Part shown: positions 1-8,715 of the stretch, piece by piece
How positions within the stretch are numbered: the first letter of the stretch is position 1
Layout of the letters: every line of letters starts with the position of its first letter
Assembly (NCBI RefSeq): GCF_002285495.1
Contig: NZ_CP016786.1
Span: forward strand, 20,001-84,000
DNA: 64,000 nucleotides
Source: Clostridium isatidis
GTDB lineage: Bacteria > Bacillota > Clostridia > Clostridiales > Clostridiaceae
Direction of reading: 5' to 3'
Notes under the pieces: model-generated
What the model saw: only the letters and a program-made list of their open reading frames with translations
Told to the model about the DNA's origin: nothing
Database searches by the model: none
Made by a program: the position numbers and the translations under genes

Positions 1-2085
<2,085 letters not shown>

Positions 2086-2152
2086 AAATAATAATGGCTA
2101 TATTCATGTGCAATTTTCAGAGAACAATTTCTCTAAAAATTAAATAATTAAT

Positions 2153-2269
2153 ATCTGGTGACTATGGCATAGAGGAAACACTCCTTCCCATTCCGAACAG
2201 GACAGTTAAGCTCTATAGCGTCGATGGTACTGCAGGGGAAGCCCTGTGGGAGAGTAGAACGTTGCCAGG
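2153..2269 (+). rRNA. 5S ribosomal RNA
   Basis: About 117 nt beginning TCTGGTGACTATGGC and ending GTTGCCAGG, whose ends pair as in 5S rRNA. It contains the conserved CCATTCCGAACAGG and GGGAGAGTAG segments. It follows the 23S gene by about 70 nt and precedes tRNA-Ala by 11 nt, which is a normal bacterial rrn order. Confidence 0.96.
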
Positions 2270-2280
2270 TTTTTTATTTT

Positions 2281-2356
2281 GGGGGTATAGCTCAGTTGGG
2301 AGAGCACCTGCCTTGCACGCAGGGGGTCAAGGGTTCGAATCCCTTTACCTCCACCA
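2281..2356 (+). tRNA. tRNA-Ala (anticodon TGC)
   Basis: A full cloverleaf can be drawn. The acceptor stem GGGGGTA pairs with TACCTCC, the anticodon loop CTTGCAC holds TGC, the T-loop is TTCGAAT, and CCA is encoded at 2354-2356. It lies directly behind the 5S gene and is probably processed from the rRNA transcript. Confidence 0.97.
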
Positions 2357-2363
2357 AAATAAT

Positions 2364-2393
2364 AAAAAGACCATCCAAAAGGATGGTCTTTTT
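2364..2393 (+). terminator. rrn operon terminator
   Basis: Perfect stem AAAAAGACCATCC / GGATGGTCTTTTT with an AAAA loop, directly after tRNA-Ala. It should end the rRNA-tRNA transcript. Confidence 0.9.
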
Positions 2394-2467
2394 ATTAACT
2401 GTAAATATATTTGATTAAAAAAATAGAGAATGTTATTATTTTTATATAGAATAAAAAGGTGATTAAT

Positions 2468-2971
2468 GTGAGTTTATATAGAGTAAAACAGTTTATCTGG
2501 GGAATTACATCCTTATATAAAAAAGTTGATTTTGATTTTGTAAAGAAATATTTGAGTGATGATGAAATTGAAAAATTTAAAAAATTAAAGAAGAGTGAAC
2601 AGCATCATTGTATTAGAGTTTGTAAGGATTCTTTAAGATATAATAATGAAAATTTAATTAATGCTAATGAATATATACTAGGAAAGGCCGCATTATTACA
2701 CGATATAGGTAAGAGTAATTGTCATTTAAGTTTAATAGAAAAGTCTATAATAGTAATATTAGATAAGCTTTCAAAAGGAAAATTAAAAAAATTTCATAAC
2801 ATAAAGCAGATTAATATATATTATAATCATCCTAAAATAGGTTATGATATGTTGAAGAATCAAGGATATACAAAGGATATATTAGAAGTTGTAAAATATC
2901 ATCATATTAAAAATAAAATAAAAAATAATAAAATACTTGAGATTATTAGTTATTGTGATAATAAAAATTAG
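2468..2971 (+). CDS. HD (HDIG) domain protein, predicted metal-dependent phosphohydrolase
   Basis: A 167-residue protein with the motif LLHDIGKSN near residue 76 and later histidines in YNHPKIGYD and KYHHIK. These fit the metal ligands of the HD superfamily, whose members often hydrolyse nucleotides or phosphoesters. No second domain or membrane segment is seen, and the substrate is unknown. The GTG start at 2468 is preferred because AAGGTGAT at 2456-2463 matches the 16S tail at proper spacing; an in-frame GTG at 2459 would lie inside that site. It is the first gene of a short operon, 15 nt ahead of niaR. The narrow function is not determined. Confidence 0.8.
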   Translation: MSLYRVKQFIWGITSLYKKVDFDFVKKYLSDDEIEKFKKLKKSEQHHCIRVCKDSLRYNNENLINANEYILGKAALLHDIGKSNCHLSLIEKSIIVILDKLSKGKLKKFHNIKQINIYYNHPKIGYDMLKNQGYTKDILEVVKYHHIKNKIKNNKILEIISYCDNKN

Positions 2972-2986
2972 TAAGGGGGGATTTTA

Positions 2987-3493
2987 ATGAAATCCAATAA
3001 AAGAAGAGAAGAGATCCTCAAATTATTAATAAATGAGAATGGTGCTATTAAGGGTAGTGAATTAGCAGAAAGATTTTCCGTAACTAGGCAGGTAATAGTT
3101 AAGGATATTGCAATTTTAAGAGCTTCTGGCAGGGATATAATAGCGACTCCTGATGGATATATGTATAATAAATCTGCAAAAAGATTTAAATCAATAATTG
3201 CTGTTAATCATAAAGGAGATAAAACTAAGGAAGAAATAGAAGTTGTTATAAAGTATGGTGGTGTAATGGAGGATGTAATTATTGATCACCCACTATATGG
3301 AGAAATAAGAGCTAGTTTAATGATAAAAAATTTAAATGATTTAAATAAGTTTATAAATAAATTTACTAGTAAAGGTGCAAAGCCCCTTTCTAATTTAACA
3401 GACGGTGTGCATCTACATACTATATCAGCTGAAACGGAAGAAGATATAATCTTAATAAAAGAGGAATTAAGGGATAAAGGAATTTTATTGTAG
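2987..3493 (+). CDS. niaR: NiaR, niacin-responsive transcriptional repressor
   Basis: 168 residues. The N-terminal winged helix (about residues 5-60) carries the HTH_11-type sequence AERFSVTRQVIVKDIAILRA. The C-terminal part is a 3H domain with histidines near DHPLYGE and the pair HLH in GVHLHTIS, expected to bind a metal and nicotinate. In Firmicutes the NiaR (YrxA) family represses NAD synthesis and niacin uptake genes. No such target lies in the window. The ribosome binding site is a run AAGGGGGG 7-8 nt before the ATG. It sits between an HD protein and a GlpA-like flavoenzyme in one operon. Confidence 0.9.
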   Translation: MKSNKRREEILKLLINENGAIKGSELAERFSVTRQVIVKDIAILRASGRDIIATPDGYMYNKSAKRFKSIIAVNHKGDKTKEEIEVVIKYGGVMEDVIIDHPLYGEIRASLMIKNLNDLNKFINKFTSKGAKPLSNLTDGVHLHTISAETEEDIILIKEELRDKGILL

Positions 3494-3511
3494 TTTATAG
3501 GAGGCTTGATT

Positions 3512-4924
3512 ATGGATTATGATATTTTAATATTAGGTGGCGGGATTATAGGATGTGCAGTTGCCTATGAACTATCTAAATATAATTTTAATATAGCTTT
3601 AATAGAAAGAGATTATGATGTAGCTGATGACGTAGCATTTTTTAATACTGCGATTGTATATGATGGCTCAGAGACTTCAGATGATGTTATGTCTGGATTA
3701 GAATATATAGGAAGCAATATTATGAGGGAAACTTGCGAAAGGTTTAATGTTCCCTTTAAGAAAATAGGATGCTTAAGAGTTGTTAGTGATGAAAATGGAA
3801 TATTAAAATTAGAAGAGATGTACGAGAGGGCTAAAAGAAGAGGGATAGAAGGCGTCTATCTACTTGATAATAAAGACGTATATGATATAGAACCTAATAT
3901 AAAATCTAATGTAAAAAGAGGACTATATTCAGAAAATGTTGCAATTGTTGCTCCTTTTGACTTAGCAATTGCTTATGCAGAGGTTGCTTCAGATAATGGA
4001 GTAAATTTTAGGTTAGAAGAAGAAGTGTTAAATATACAAGAATTAGCAAGGGGATTTAGAGTAACAACAAATAAAAATAAATTTAATTGTAAGGTAGTTA
4101 TTAATACAATTCCTCATGAAATTTTTATACAGGAAAATGGAAAAGTTGAAGAGCAAGTTATTGAAGAAAATAAAGAAAAATCTAAAAATATGAGTTATCT
4201 TTTAGTTGATGATAATTATAAAAATAAACTAAATAAAATAGTAATAGAAACTTTTGATAAAAATTCTTTTGTAATAAGTGCACCAATGACTACATCAGGT
4301 TCATTAATAGGAATAAAAACAACTAAAAAATCTAGTTTAGATGAAAGCTTGGAATATGCCAATAGAGTTATTTCTAATTTAACAAGAAAAAATATAAATA
4401 ATATTTTTAAGGAAAGCTACAATAAAGATTCCATGTTAATTGATGATAGCGAAATTGATAGGGGATACATTAGAATAACAGGAACTCATTATGGAAAGAT
4501 AACTATAGCACCTGCTATAGCAAGAATGATTTGTGATACTATATCAAATAATTTAAATTGTACTTTAAATAAGAATTTTATAGATAAAAGGAGAGAAATA
4601 TATAAGTTTAGAGAACTTGGAAAAAAAGAGGCTAATGAAATAATAGCTTTAGATAGCAGATATGGAAAGATTATTTGTGTATGTAATCAAATATCAGAAG
4701 GAGAAATTGTAGATTGCATAAGAAGGCCTCTTGGTGCTAGGACTGTGGAAGGGGTAAAGCGGAGAACAGGAGCTGGTTTCGGAAGCTGCCAAGGCTCTCA
4801 TTGCTATCAAAAAATTGTAAATATATTAGCTAGAGAGCTAGATAAGAATATAACTGAAATTGTTGATGATTCCAAAAATTCTAAAGTTTTAGAAAGTAGA
4901 ATAAAGGAGTTTAAAGATGTTTAA
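3512..4924 (+). CDS. GlpA-like FAD-dependent oxidoreductase with C-terminal BFD-like [2Fe-2S] domain
   Basis: 470 residues. The N-terminus has the dinucleotide fold ILGGGIIGCAVAYELSK followed by a DAO-type flavoprotein body. The last about 90 residues hold CVCNQISEGEIVDCIRRP and GAGFGSCQGSHC, the four-cysteine BFD-like Fer2 pattern. Family members of this architecture are called glycerol-3-phosphate dehydrogenases in clostridia, but the substrate here is not proven. The ATG at 3512 sits 7 nt after GGAGG; a TTG at 3506 is less likely. The next gene overlaps by 8 nt and is a shortened DUF1667 protein. In longer versions of this operon a third FAD/NAD disulfide oxidoreductase lies between the two; it is missing here. 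Confidence 0.82.
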   Translation: MDYDILILGGGIIGCAVAYELSKYNFNIALIERDYDVADDVAFFNTAIVYDGSETSDDVMSGLEYIGSNIMRETCERFNVPFKKIGCLRVVSDENGILKLEEMYERAKRRGIEGVYLLDNKDVYDIEPNIKSNVKRGLYSENVAIVAPFDLAIAYAEVASDNGVNFRLEEEVLNIQELARGFRVTTNKNKFNCKVVINTIPHEIFIQENGKVEEQVIEENKEKSKNMSYLLVDDNYKNKLNKIVIETFDKNSFVISAPMTTSGSLIGIKTTKKSSLDESLEYANRVISNLTRKNINNIFKESYNKDSMLIDDSEIDRGYIRITGTHYGKITIAPAIARMICDTISNNLNCTLNKNFIDKRREIYKFRELGKKEANEIIALDSRYGKIICVCNQISEGEIVDCIRRPLGARTVEGVKRRTGAGFGSCQGSHCYQKIVNILARELDKNITEIVDDSKNSKVLESRIKEFKDV

Positions 4925-5162
4925 TAATAGTAACAAAAAAGATATTTTTACATCTATAGTTAGAGTGAAAGGAAGTCAAAATCATAAAGTTATTCCAGTT
5001 AAAAGTACTAAAGAAGTCGATATAAGTCTTTGGAAGGAATTTTCAAAGGTTATATCCAGAATATATGTAAGTATTCCAATAAGAGTTGGTGATATAATAT
5101 GCAAAAATGTATTAAATACAGGAATTGATATAATATGTACAAAAGATATCTTAGATGAATAA
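4917..5162 (+). CDS. Short DUF1667-like protein lacking the usual cysteine-rich N-terminus
   Basis: 81 residues resembling the C-terminal two thirds of DUF1667 proteins (pattern TSIVRVKGSQNHKVIPVKS, then IYVSIPIRVGDIICKNVLNTG). Typical members are near 120 residues and start with a CxxC-type cluster that could hold a metal centre. That part is absent, and the only cysteines are two near the C-terminus. It has its own site AAGGAG and overlaps the upstream flavoenzyme by 8 nt, so it is translated with it. It may be a minimal partner subunit or a decaying remnant. There is no frameshift or stop upstream that restores the missing part. Confidence 0.7.
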   Translation: MFNNSNKKDIFTSIVRVKGSQNHKVIPVKSTKEVDISLWKEFSKVISRIYVSIPIRVGDIICKNVLNTGIDIICTKDILDE

Positions 5163-5204
5163 ATAAGTAAAAATTGATAATAATAAAAGAGAATATAGTA
5201 ATTA

Positions 5205-5233
5205 TTGACATAATCATAAAATTATAATATATT
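5205..5233 (+). promoter_or_regulatory. Promoter of the serS T-box leader
   Basis: TTGACA at 5205-5210 and TATATT at 5228-5233 with a 17-nt spacer, just upstream of the T-box leader. Confidence 0.7.
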
Positions 5234-5249
5234 AAAATTAATAATTTTA

Positions 5250-5478
5250 TAGTAAACCGTTGAAGAGAATAGTAGTAACATCAATTATTTAAAGAGAGTC
5301 ATTGGCTGGTGTAAAATGATAATAATTATGTTATGAATCCACCTCGGAGGGACTGTGATGAGCAGTACGGACTTAAACCGTTAGATTTAATTGAGTGAAT
5401 AATATATTTTTATATTATTAATTAGGGTGGCAACGCGGAATCTTTCGTCCCTTTATGGGAAAAAGGTTCTTTTTTTTA
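5250..5478 (+). promoter_or_regulatory. T-box riboswitch, serine-specific, controlling serS
   Basis: The leader contains the T-box core AGGGTGGCAACGCGG at 5424-5438. The bulge TGGC (5428-5431) would pair with a GCCA end, matching the G discriminator of tRNA-Ser. Alignment with the ileS leader in this window (position 57106) places the specifier at TCC, 5338-5340, a serine codon. A terminator follows at about 5438-5478: a stem around TTTAT plus T8. Uncharged tRNA-Ser should favour the antiterminator and raise serS expression. Confidence 0.92.
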
Positions 5479-5515
5479 TTGAAAATAAATAATAAGAGAG
5501 GAGAAAGTGATTATT

Positions 5516-6799
5516 ATGTTAGATTTAAAAAGGATAAGAACAAATCCAGATGAAATTAAAAAAGCCTTAAGAAATAGAGGGGAAGATTTTCAAGAATCAA
5601 CAATAGATGAAATATTAGCATTAGATGAAGAAAGAAGGAAAATACTAGTTGAAGTAGAAAATCTAAAAAGTAAGAGAAATCAAGTTTCTGCAGAAATTCC
5701 AAAGTTAAAGAAAGAGGGAAAAGATGTTCAAGGAATAATGACTGAAATGAGAGAACTTGGAGATAAAATAAAGGAACTTGATACAAAAGTTTCAGAAGTG
5801 GATTCAAAAATAGAATATATATTATTAAGGATTCCTAATATTCCAAATCCTCAAGTACCTGAAGGAGATAGTGACGAAGATAATATTGAGATAAAGAAGT
5901 GGGGAGAAGTTACAAAATTTAATTTTGAACCAAAGGCTCACTGGGATTTAGGAACTGAGTTAGATATATTAGATTTCGAAAGAGGCGGTAAAGTAGCTGG
6001 ATCAAGATTTACAATGTATAAAGGACTAGGAGCAAGATTAGAAAGAGCTGTTATTAGTTATTTCTTAGATAAGCATACTTTAGAAAATGGATATGAAGAA
6101 GTATTACCACCATATATGGTAAATAGAGATAGCATGACTGGTACAGGTCAATTACCTAAATTTGAAGAAGATGCATTTAAAGTTGAAAATAACGGATATT
6201 TCTTAATTCCTACAGCAGAGGTTCCAGTAACTAATATGTATAGAAATGAAACACTAAAGGGAGATGAACTTCCAATAAAACATGTTGCTTATTCAGCTTG
6301 TTTTAGAGCAGAAGCTGGATCTGCAGGAAGAGATACTAGAGGACTTATAAGACAACATCAGTTTAATAAGGTAGAATTAGTTAAGTTCTGTAAGCCAGAA
6401 CAAAGCTATGAAGAGTTAGATAAATTAGTAAAGGATGCAGAATCAGTATTACAAGGACTAGGACTTCCATATAGAATAGTTAGAATATGTAAGGGTGACT
6501 TGGGCTTCACAGCAGCATTAAAATATGATTTAGAAGTTTGGATGCCAAGTTATAATAGATATGTTGAGATATCAAGCTGTTCAAACTTTGAGGAATTCCA
6601 AGCAAGAAGAGCTAATATCAAGTATAAGGAAACACCAAAGGATAAACCACAATTTGTTCATACATTAAATGGCTCAGGTGTTGCAATTGGAAGAGCAGTT
6701 GCTGCGATATTAGAAAATTATCAAAGAGAAGACGGTTCTATAGAAATTCCAGAAGTACTAAGACCATATATGCATTTAGATGAAATAAAAAGAAAATAA
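5516..6799 (+). CDS. serS: Seryl-tRNA synthetase
   Basis: 427 residues, normal for the bacterial enzyme. It attaches serine to tRNA-Ser in the cytoplasm. Residues 1-105 form the long coiled-coil tRNA-binding arm. The class II core follows with TAEVPVTN, motif 2 in FRAEAGSAGRDTRG near residue 266, and motif 3 in NGSGVAIGRAVAAILEN near 385. The ATG at 5516 gives the conserved start MLDLKRIRTN. The ribosome site AGGAG lies 12 nt away, slightly long; an in-frame GTG at 5507 is the alternative. Expression is under the serine T-box just upstream, and three tRNA-Ser genes follow. Confidence 0.98.
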   Translation: MLDLKRIRTNPDEIKKALRNRGEDFQESTIDEILALDEERRKILVEVENLKSKRNQVSAEIPKLKKEGKDVQGIMTEMRELGDKIKELDTKVSEVDSKIEYILLRIPNIPNPQVPEGDSDEDNIEIKKWGEVTKFNFEPKAHWDLGTELDILDFERGGKVAGSRFTMYKGLGARLERAVISYFLDKHTLENGYEEVLPPYMVNRDSMTGTGQLPKFEEDAFKVENNGYFLIPTAEVPVTNMYRNETLKGDELPIKHVAYSACFRAEAGSAGRDTRGLIRQHQFNKVELVKFCKPEQSYEELDKLVKDAESVLQGLGLPYRIVRICKGDLGFTAALKYDLEVWMPSYNRYVEISSCSNFEEFQARRANIKYKETPKDKPQFVHTLNGSGVAIGRAVAAILENYQREDGSIEIPEVLRPYMHLDEIKRK

Positions 6800-6814
6800 A
6801 ATGTATATAAAAAT

Positions 6815-6848
6815 AAAGGTTTCTGTTTTAATAGAAACCTTTATTTTT
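6815..6848 (+). terminator. serS terminator
   Basis: Stem AAAGGTTTCT / AGAAACCTTT followed by TATTTTTT, 15 nt after the serS stop. Confidence 0.85.
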
Positions 6849-6897
6849 TGACATTGATAATTTTGTAGTTAAGTATTATAAATTGTCAAAAAAGTGG

Positions 6898-6926
6898 TTG
6901 ACAATATTTTTTTCTGTTGATATAAT
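6898..6926 (+). promoter_or_regulatory. Promoter of first tRNA-Ser
   Basis: Consensus TTGACA (6898-6903), 17-nt spacer, TATAAT (6921-6926), 24 nt before the tRNA. Confidence 0.85.
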
Positions 6927-6949
6927 AAATTTCGTTGCAAGGCTATTAT

Positions 6950-7040
6950 GGAGAGATGGTCGAGCTGGCTTAAGGCACCGGTCTTGAAAACCGGCGTACC
7001 TTTACGGGTACCGTGGGTTCAAATCCCACTCTCTCCGCCA
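6950..7040 (+). tRNA. tRNA-Ser (anticodon TGA), copy 1
   Basis: Class II tRNA with a long variable arm (GTACC / GGGTAC). The acceptor is GGAGAGA / TCTCTCC, the anticodon loop shows TGA inside GGTCTTGAAAACC, and CCA is encoded at 7038-7040. It differs from copy 2 by one base in the loop of the variable arm. It has its own consensus promoter and terminator. Confidence 0.96.
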
Positions 7041-7042
7041 AA

Positions 7043-7074
7043 AACATCTAACAATTTTGTTAGATGTTTTTTTT
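7043..7074 (+). terminator. Terminator of first tRNA-Ser
   Basis: Stem AACATCTAAC / GTTAGATGTT followed by a T run, directly after the encoded CCA. Confidence 0.88.
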
Positions 7075-7216
7075 ATAAAAATATAGATATTAATAATCAA
7101 GTTGTTTTAAGGTTAGTAGCAATTTATCTATACCTATTTCTTTTAGTTTATATAAATTAATAAAAAATAATTTTAAGGATATAATATAAATGCAATAACA
7201 AAAATCAAAAAATTAG

Positions 7217-7245
7217 TTGACAATATATATAGTGGTTGATATAAT
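7217..7245 (+). promoter_or_regulatory. Promoter of second and third tRNA-Ser
   Basis: TTGACA (7217-7222), 17-nt spacer, TATAAT (7240-7245). It resembles the copy 1 promoter, including the GTTGATATAATAA context, so promoter and tRNA appear to have been duplicated together. Confidence 0.85.
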
Positions 7246-7270
7246 AATACTTGTCGTATGACACAAATAC

Positions 7271-7361
7271 GGAGAGATGGTCGAGCTGGCTTAAGGCACC
7301 GGTCTTGAAAACCGGCGTACCTCTACGGGTACCGTGGGTTCAAATCCCACTCTCTCCGCCA
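7271..7361 (+). tRNA. tRNA-Ser (anticodon TGA), copy 2
   Basis: Identical to copy 1 except one base in the variable-arm loop (CCTCTAC instead of CCTTTAC). CCA is encoded. It is 24 nt ahead of tRNA-Ser(GCT), and the two are probably cotranscribed. Confidence 0.96.
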
Positions 7362-7385
7362 TATAGAATCCCATAAGGGATATGT

Positions 7386-7478
7386 GGAGAAATACTCAAG
7401 TGGCTGAAGAGGTGCCCCTGCTAAGGGTATAGGTCGGAAGTGTCCGGCGCCCGGGTTCAAATCCCGGTTTCTCCGCCA
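7386..7478 (+). tRNA. tRNA-Ser (anticodon GCT)
   Basis: Class II cloverleaf with acceptor GGAGAAA / TTTCTCC, anticodon GCT within CCCCTGCTAAGGG, a long variable arm, and encoded CCA at 7476-7478. A terminator follows immediately. Confidence 0.96.
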
Positions 7479-7480
7479 AG

Positions 7481-7513
7481 AGCATCTAACTATGTTAGAT
7501 GCTTTTTATTTTT
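7481..7513 (+). terminator. Terminator of tRNA-Ser pair
   Basis: Stem AGCATCTAAC / GTTAGATGCT with a TAT loop, then T5ATTTTT. Confidence 0.88.
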
Positions 7514-7517
7514 CCTT

Positions 7518-7577
7518 AAACAATTGTTTAAACAAGTCAATTATATTCTTGTAAACAATTTCCCTAAATGATATACT
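7518..7577 (+). promoter_or_regulatory. glcK promoter with upstream palindrome
   Basis: A promoter TTGTAA (7549-7554), 17 nt, TATACT (7572-7577) precedes the glucokinase gene. Upstream lies the palindromic stretch AAACAATTGTTTAAACAA near 7518-7535, and a further copy of the word GTAAACAATT overlaps the -35. This may be an operator; the regulator is unknown. Confidence 0.5.
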
Positions 7578-7610
7578 ATTTTTGTAATTATAAAATAGGG
7601 GGGAATAGAG

Positions 7611-8555
7611 ATGGAAAAGAAATATGTGGTTGGTGTTGATTTAGGAGGAACTAAAATATACACTGCATTAGTAAACTTGGATGGACAAATTATAGAAGAA
7701 ATCACAATAAAAACAGAAGCTGAAAAAGGTGAAAAAGTAGTATTAGATAATATTTTAAAAACAATAGATAAGGTATTAGAAAACGTAGATAGAAAAGAAG
7801 TAAAGGCTATAGGTATTGGCTCTCCAGGACCTTTAGATATTGAAAAGGGATTAATAGTTTATACGCCAAATTTACCATTTAAGAATTTTGAATTAGTAAA
7901 GCCAATAAAGGAAAGATATAATATTCCTACTTATTTAGATAATGATGCTAATGTAGCAACTTTAAGTGAGTTTATGTTCGGAGCTGGAAAAGGAAGTAAG
8001 AACATGGTTTATGTTACAGTAAGCACAGGTGTAGGTGGAGGTGCAATATTAAATGGTAACATATATAGAGGAAGTACAGCAAATGCATTAGAAATTGGAC
8101 ATATAACAGTAATGAAGGGTGGTCCAAGATGTGGATGTGGTAATACAGGCTGTGTTGAAGCTCTAGCATCAGGAACAGCTATAATGAAAAGAGCAAAAGA
8201 AGCTTTGGATAGTAAAGTTGAAACTTCATTAAGAAATTATGATAATGTTACTGCTAAGGAAGTATTCATAGAAGCAGAAAGAGGAGATAAGGTTTCAAAA
8301 GAGATATTAAATGATGCATTATCATATTTAGGAATAGGAATTGCCAATATAGCAAACTCCTTTGACCCAGATAAAATAATTATTGGAGGAGGAGTAAGTG
8401 AAGCAGGAAAAATAGTTTTTGATAAAATTGATGAAGAAATGCAAAGAAGATGCTTAACTACAATATATAATCATTGTAAAGTTGAAAAGGCCTTATTAGG
8501 GGGAAAAGCTGGGGTTTTAGGTGCAGCAGCATTAGCAATATTAGAAAGTAAATAA
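7611..8555 (+). CDS. glcK: ROK-family glucokinase
   Basis: 314 residues. The N-terminal phosphate-binding loop is GVDLGGTKIYTAL, the sugar-binding catalytic part is YLDNDANVA with the catalytic aspartate, and the ROK zinc site is CGCGNTGCVEALASG near residue 180. GGGVSEAG closes the ATP site. The expected reaction is ATP-dependent phosphorylation of glucose in the cytoplasm. Length and motifs fit clostridial glucokinase, although another hexose or N-acetylsugar cannot be excluded. The site AGGGGGG lies 8 nt before the ATG. The gene is monocistronic, with a terminator at 8600-8632. Confidence 0.9.
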   Translation: MEKKYVVGVDLGGTKIYTALVNLDGQIIEEITIKTEAEKGEKVVLDNILKTIDKVLENVDRKEVKAIGIGSPGPLDIEKGLIVYTPNLPFKNFELVKPIKERYNIPTYLDNDANVATLSEFMFGAGKGSKNMVYVTVSTGVGGGAILNGNIYRGSTANALEIGHITVMKGGPRCGCGNTGCVEALASGTAIMKRAKEALDSKVETSLRNYDNVTAKEVFIEAERGDKVSKEILNDALSYLGIGIANIANSFDPDKIIIGGGVSEAGKIVFDKIDEEMQRRCLTTIYNHCKVEKALLGGKAGVLGAAALAILESK

Positions 8556-8599
8556 AAATTAAGATGAGCTTTATGAAACTATATCAAGAATGGGCAATA

Positions 8600-8632
8600 A
8601 AAAAGAAGAGTGGAAATACTCTTCTTTTTTTT
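8600..8632 (+). terminator. glcK terminator
   Basis: Stem AAAAGAAGAGT / ACTCTTCTTTT followed by T's, 45 nt after the stop. Confidence 0.88.
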
Positions 8633-8715
8633 ATAATCACATTATATTTTGTTGTTAATTACATTAAAATATGGGTATTATTAATATATACAAAATTTAT
8701 AATTAGGAGTGTATT

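Noticed and set aside
2224..2418. 64-codon frame on the plus strand
   Set aside because: It runs through the 5S rRNA end, tRNA-Ala and the terminator.
6948..7160. 70-codon frame on the plus strand
   Set aside because: It is the first tRNA-Ser gene read as protein.
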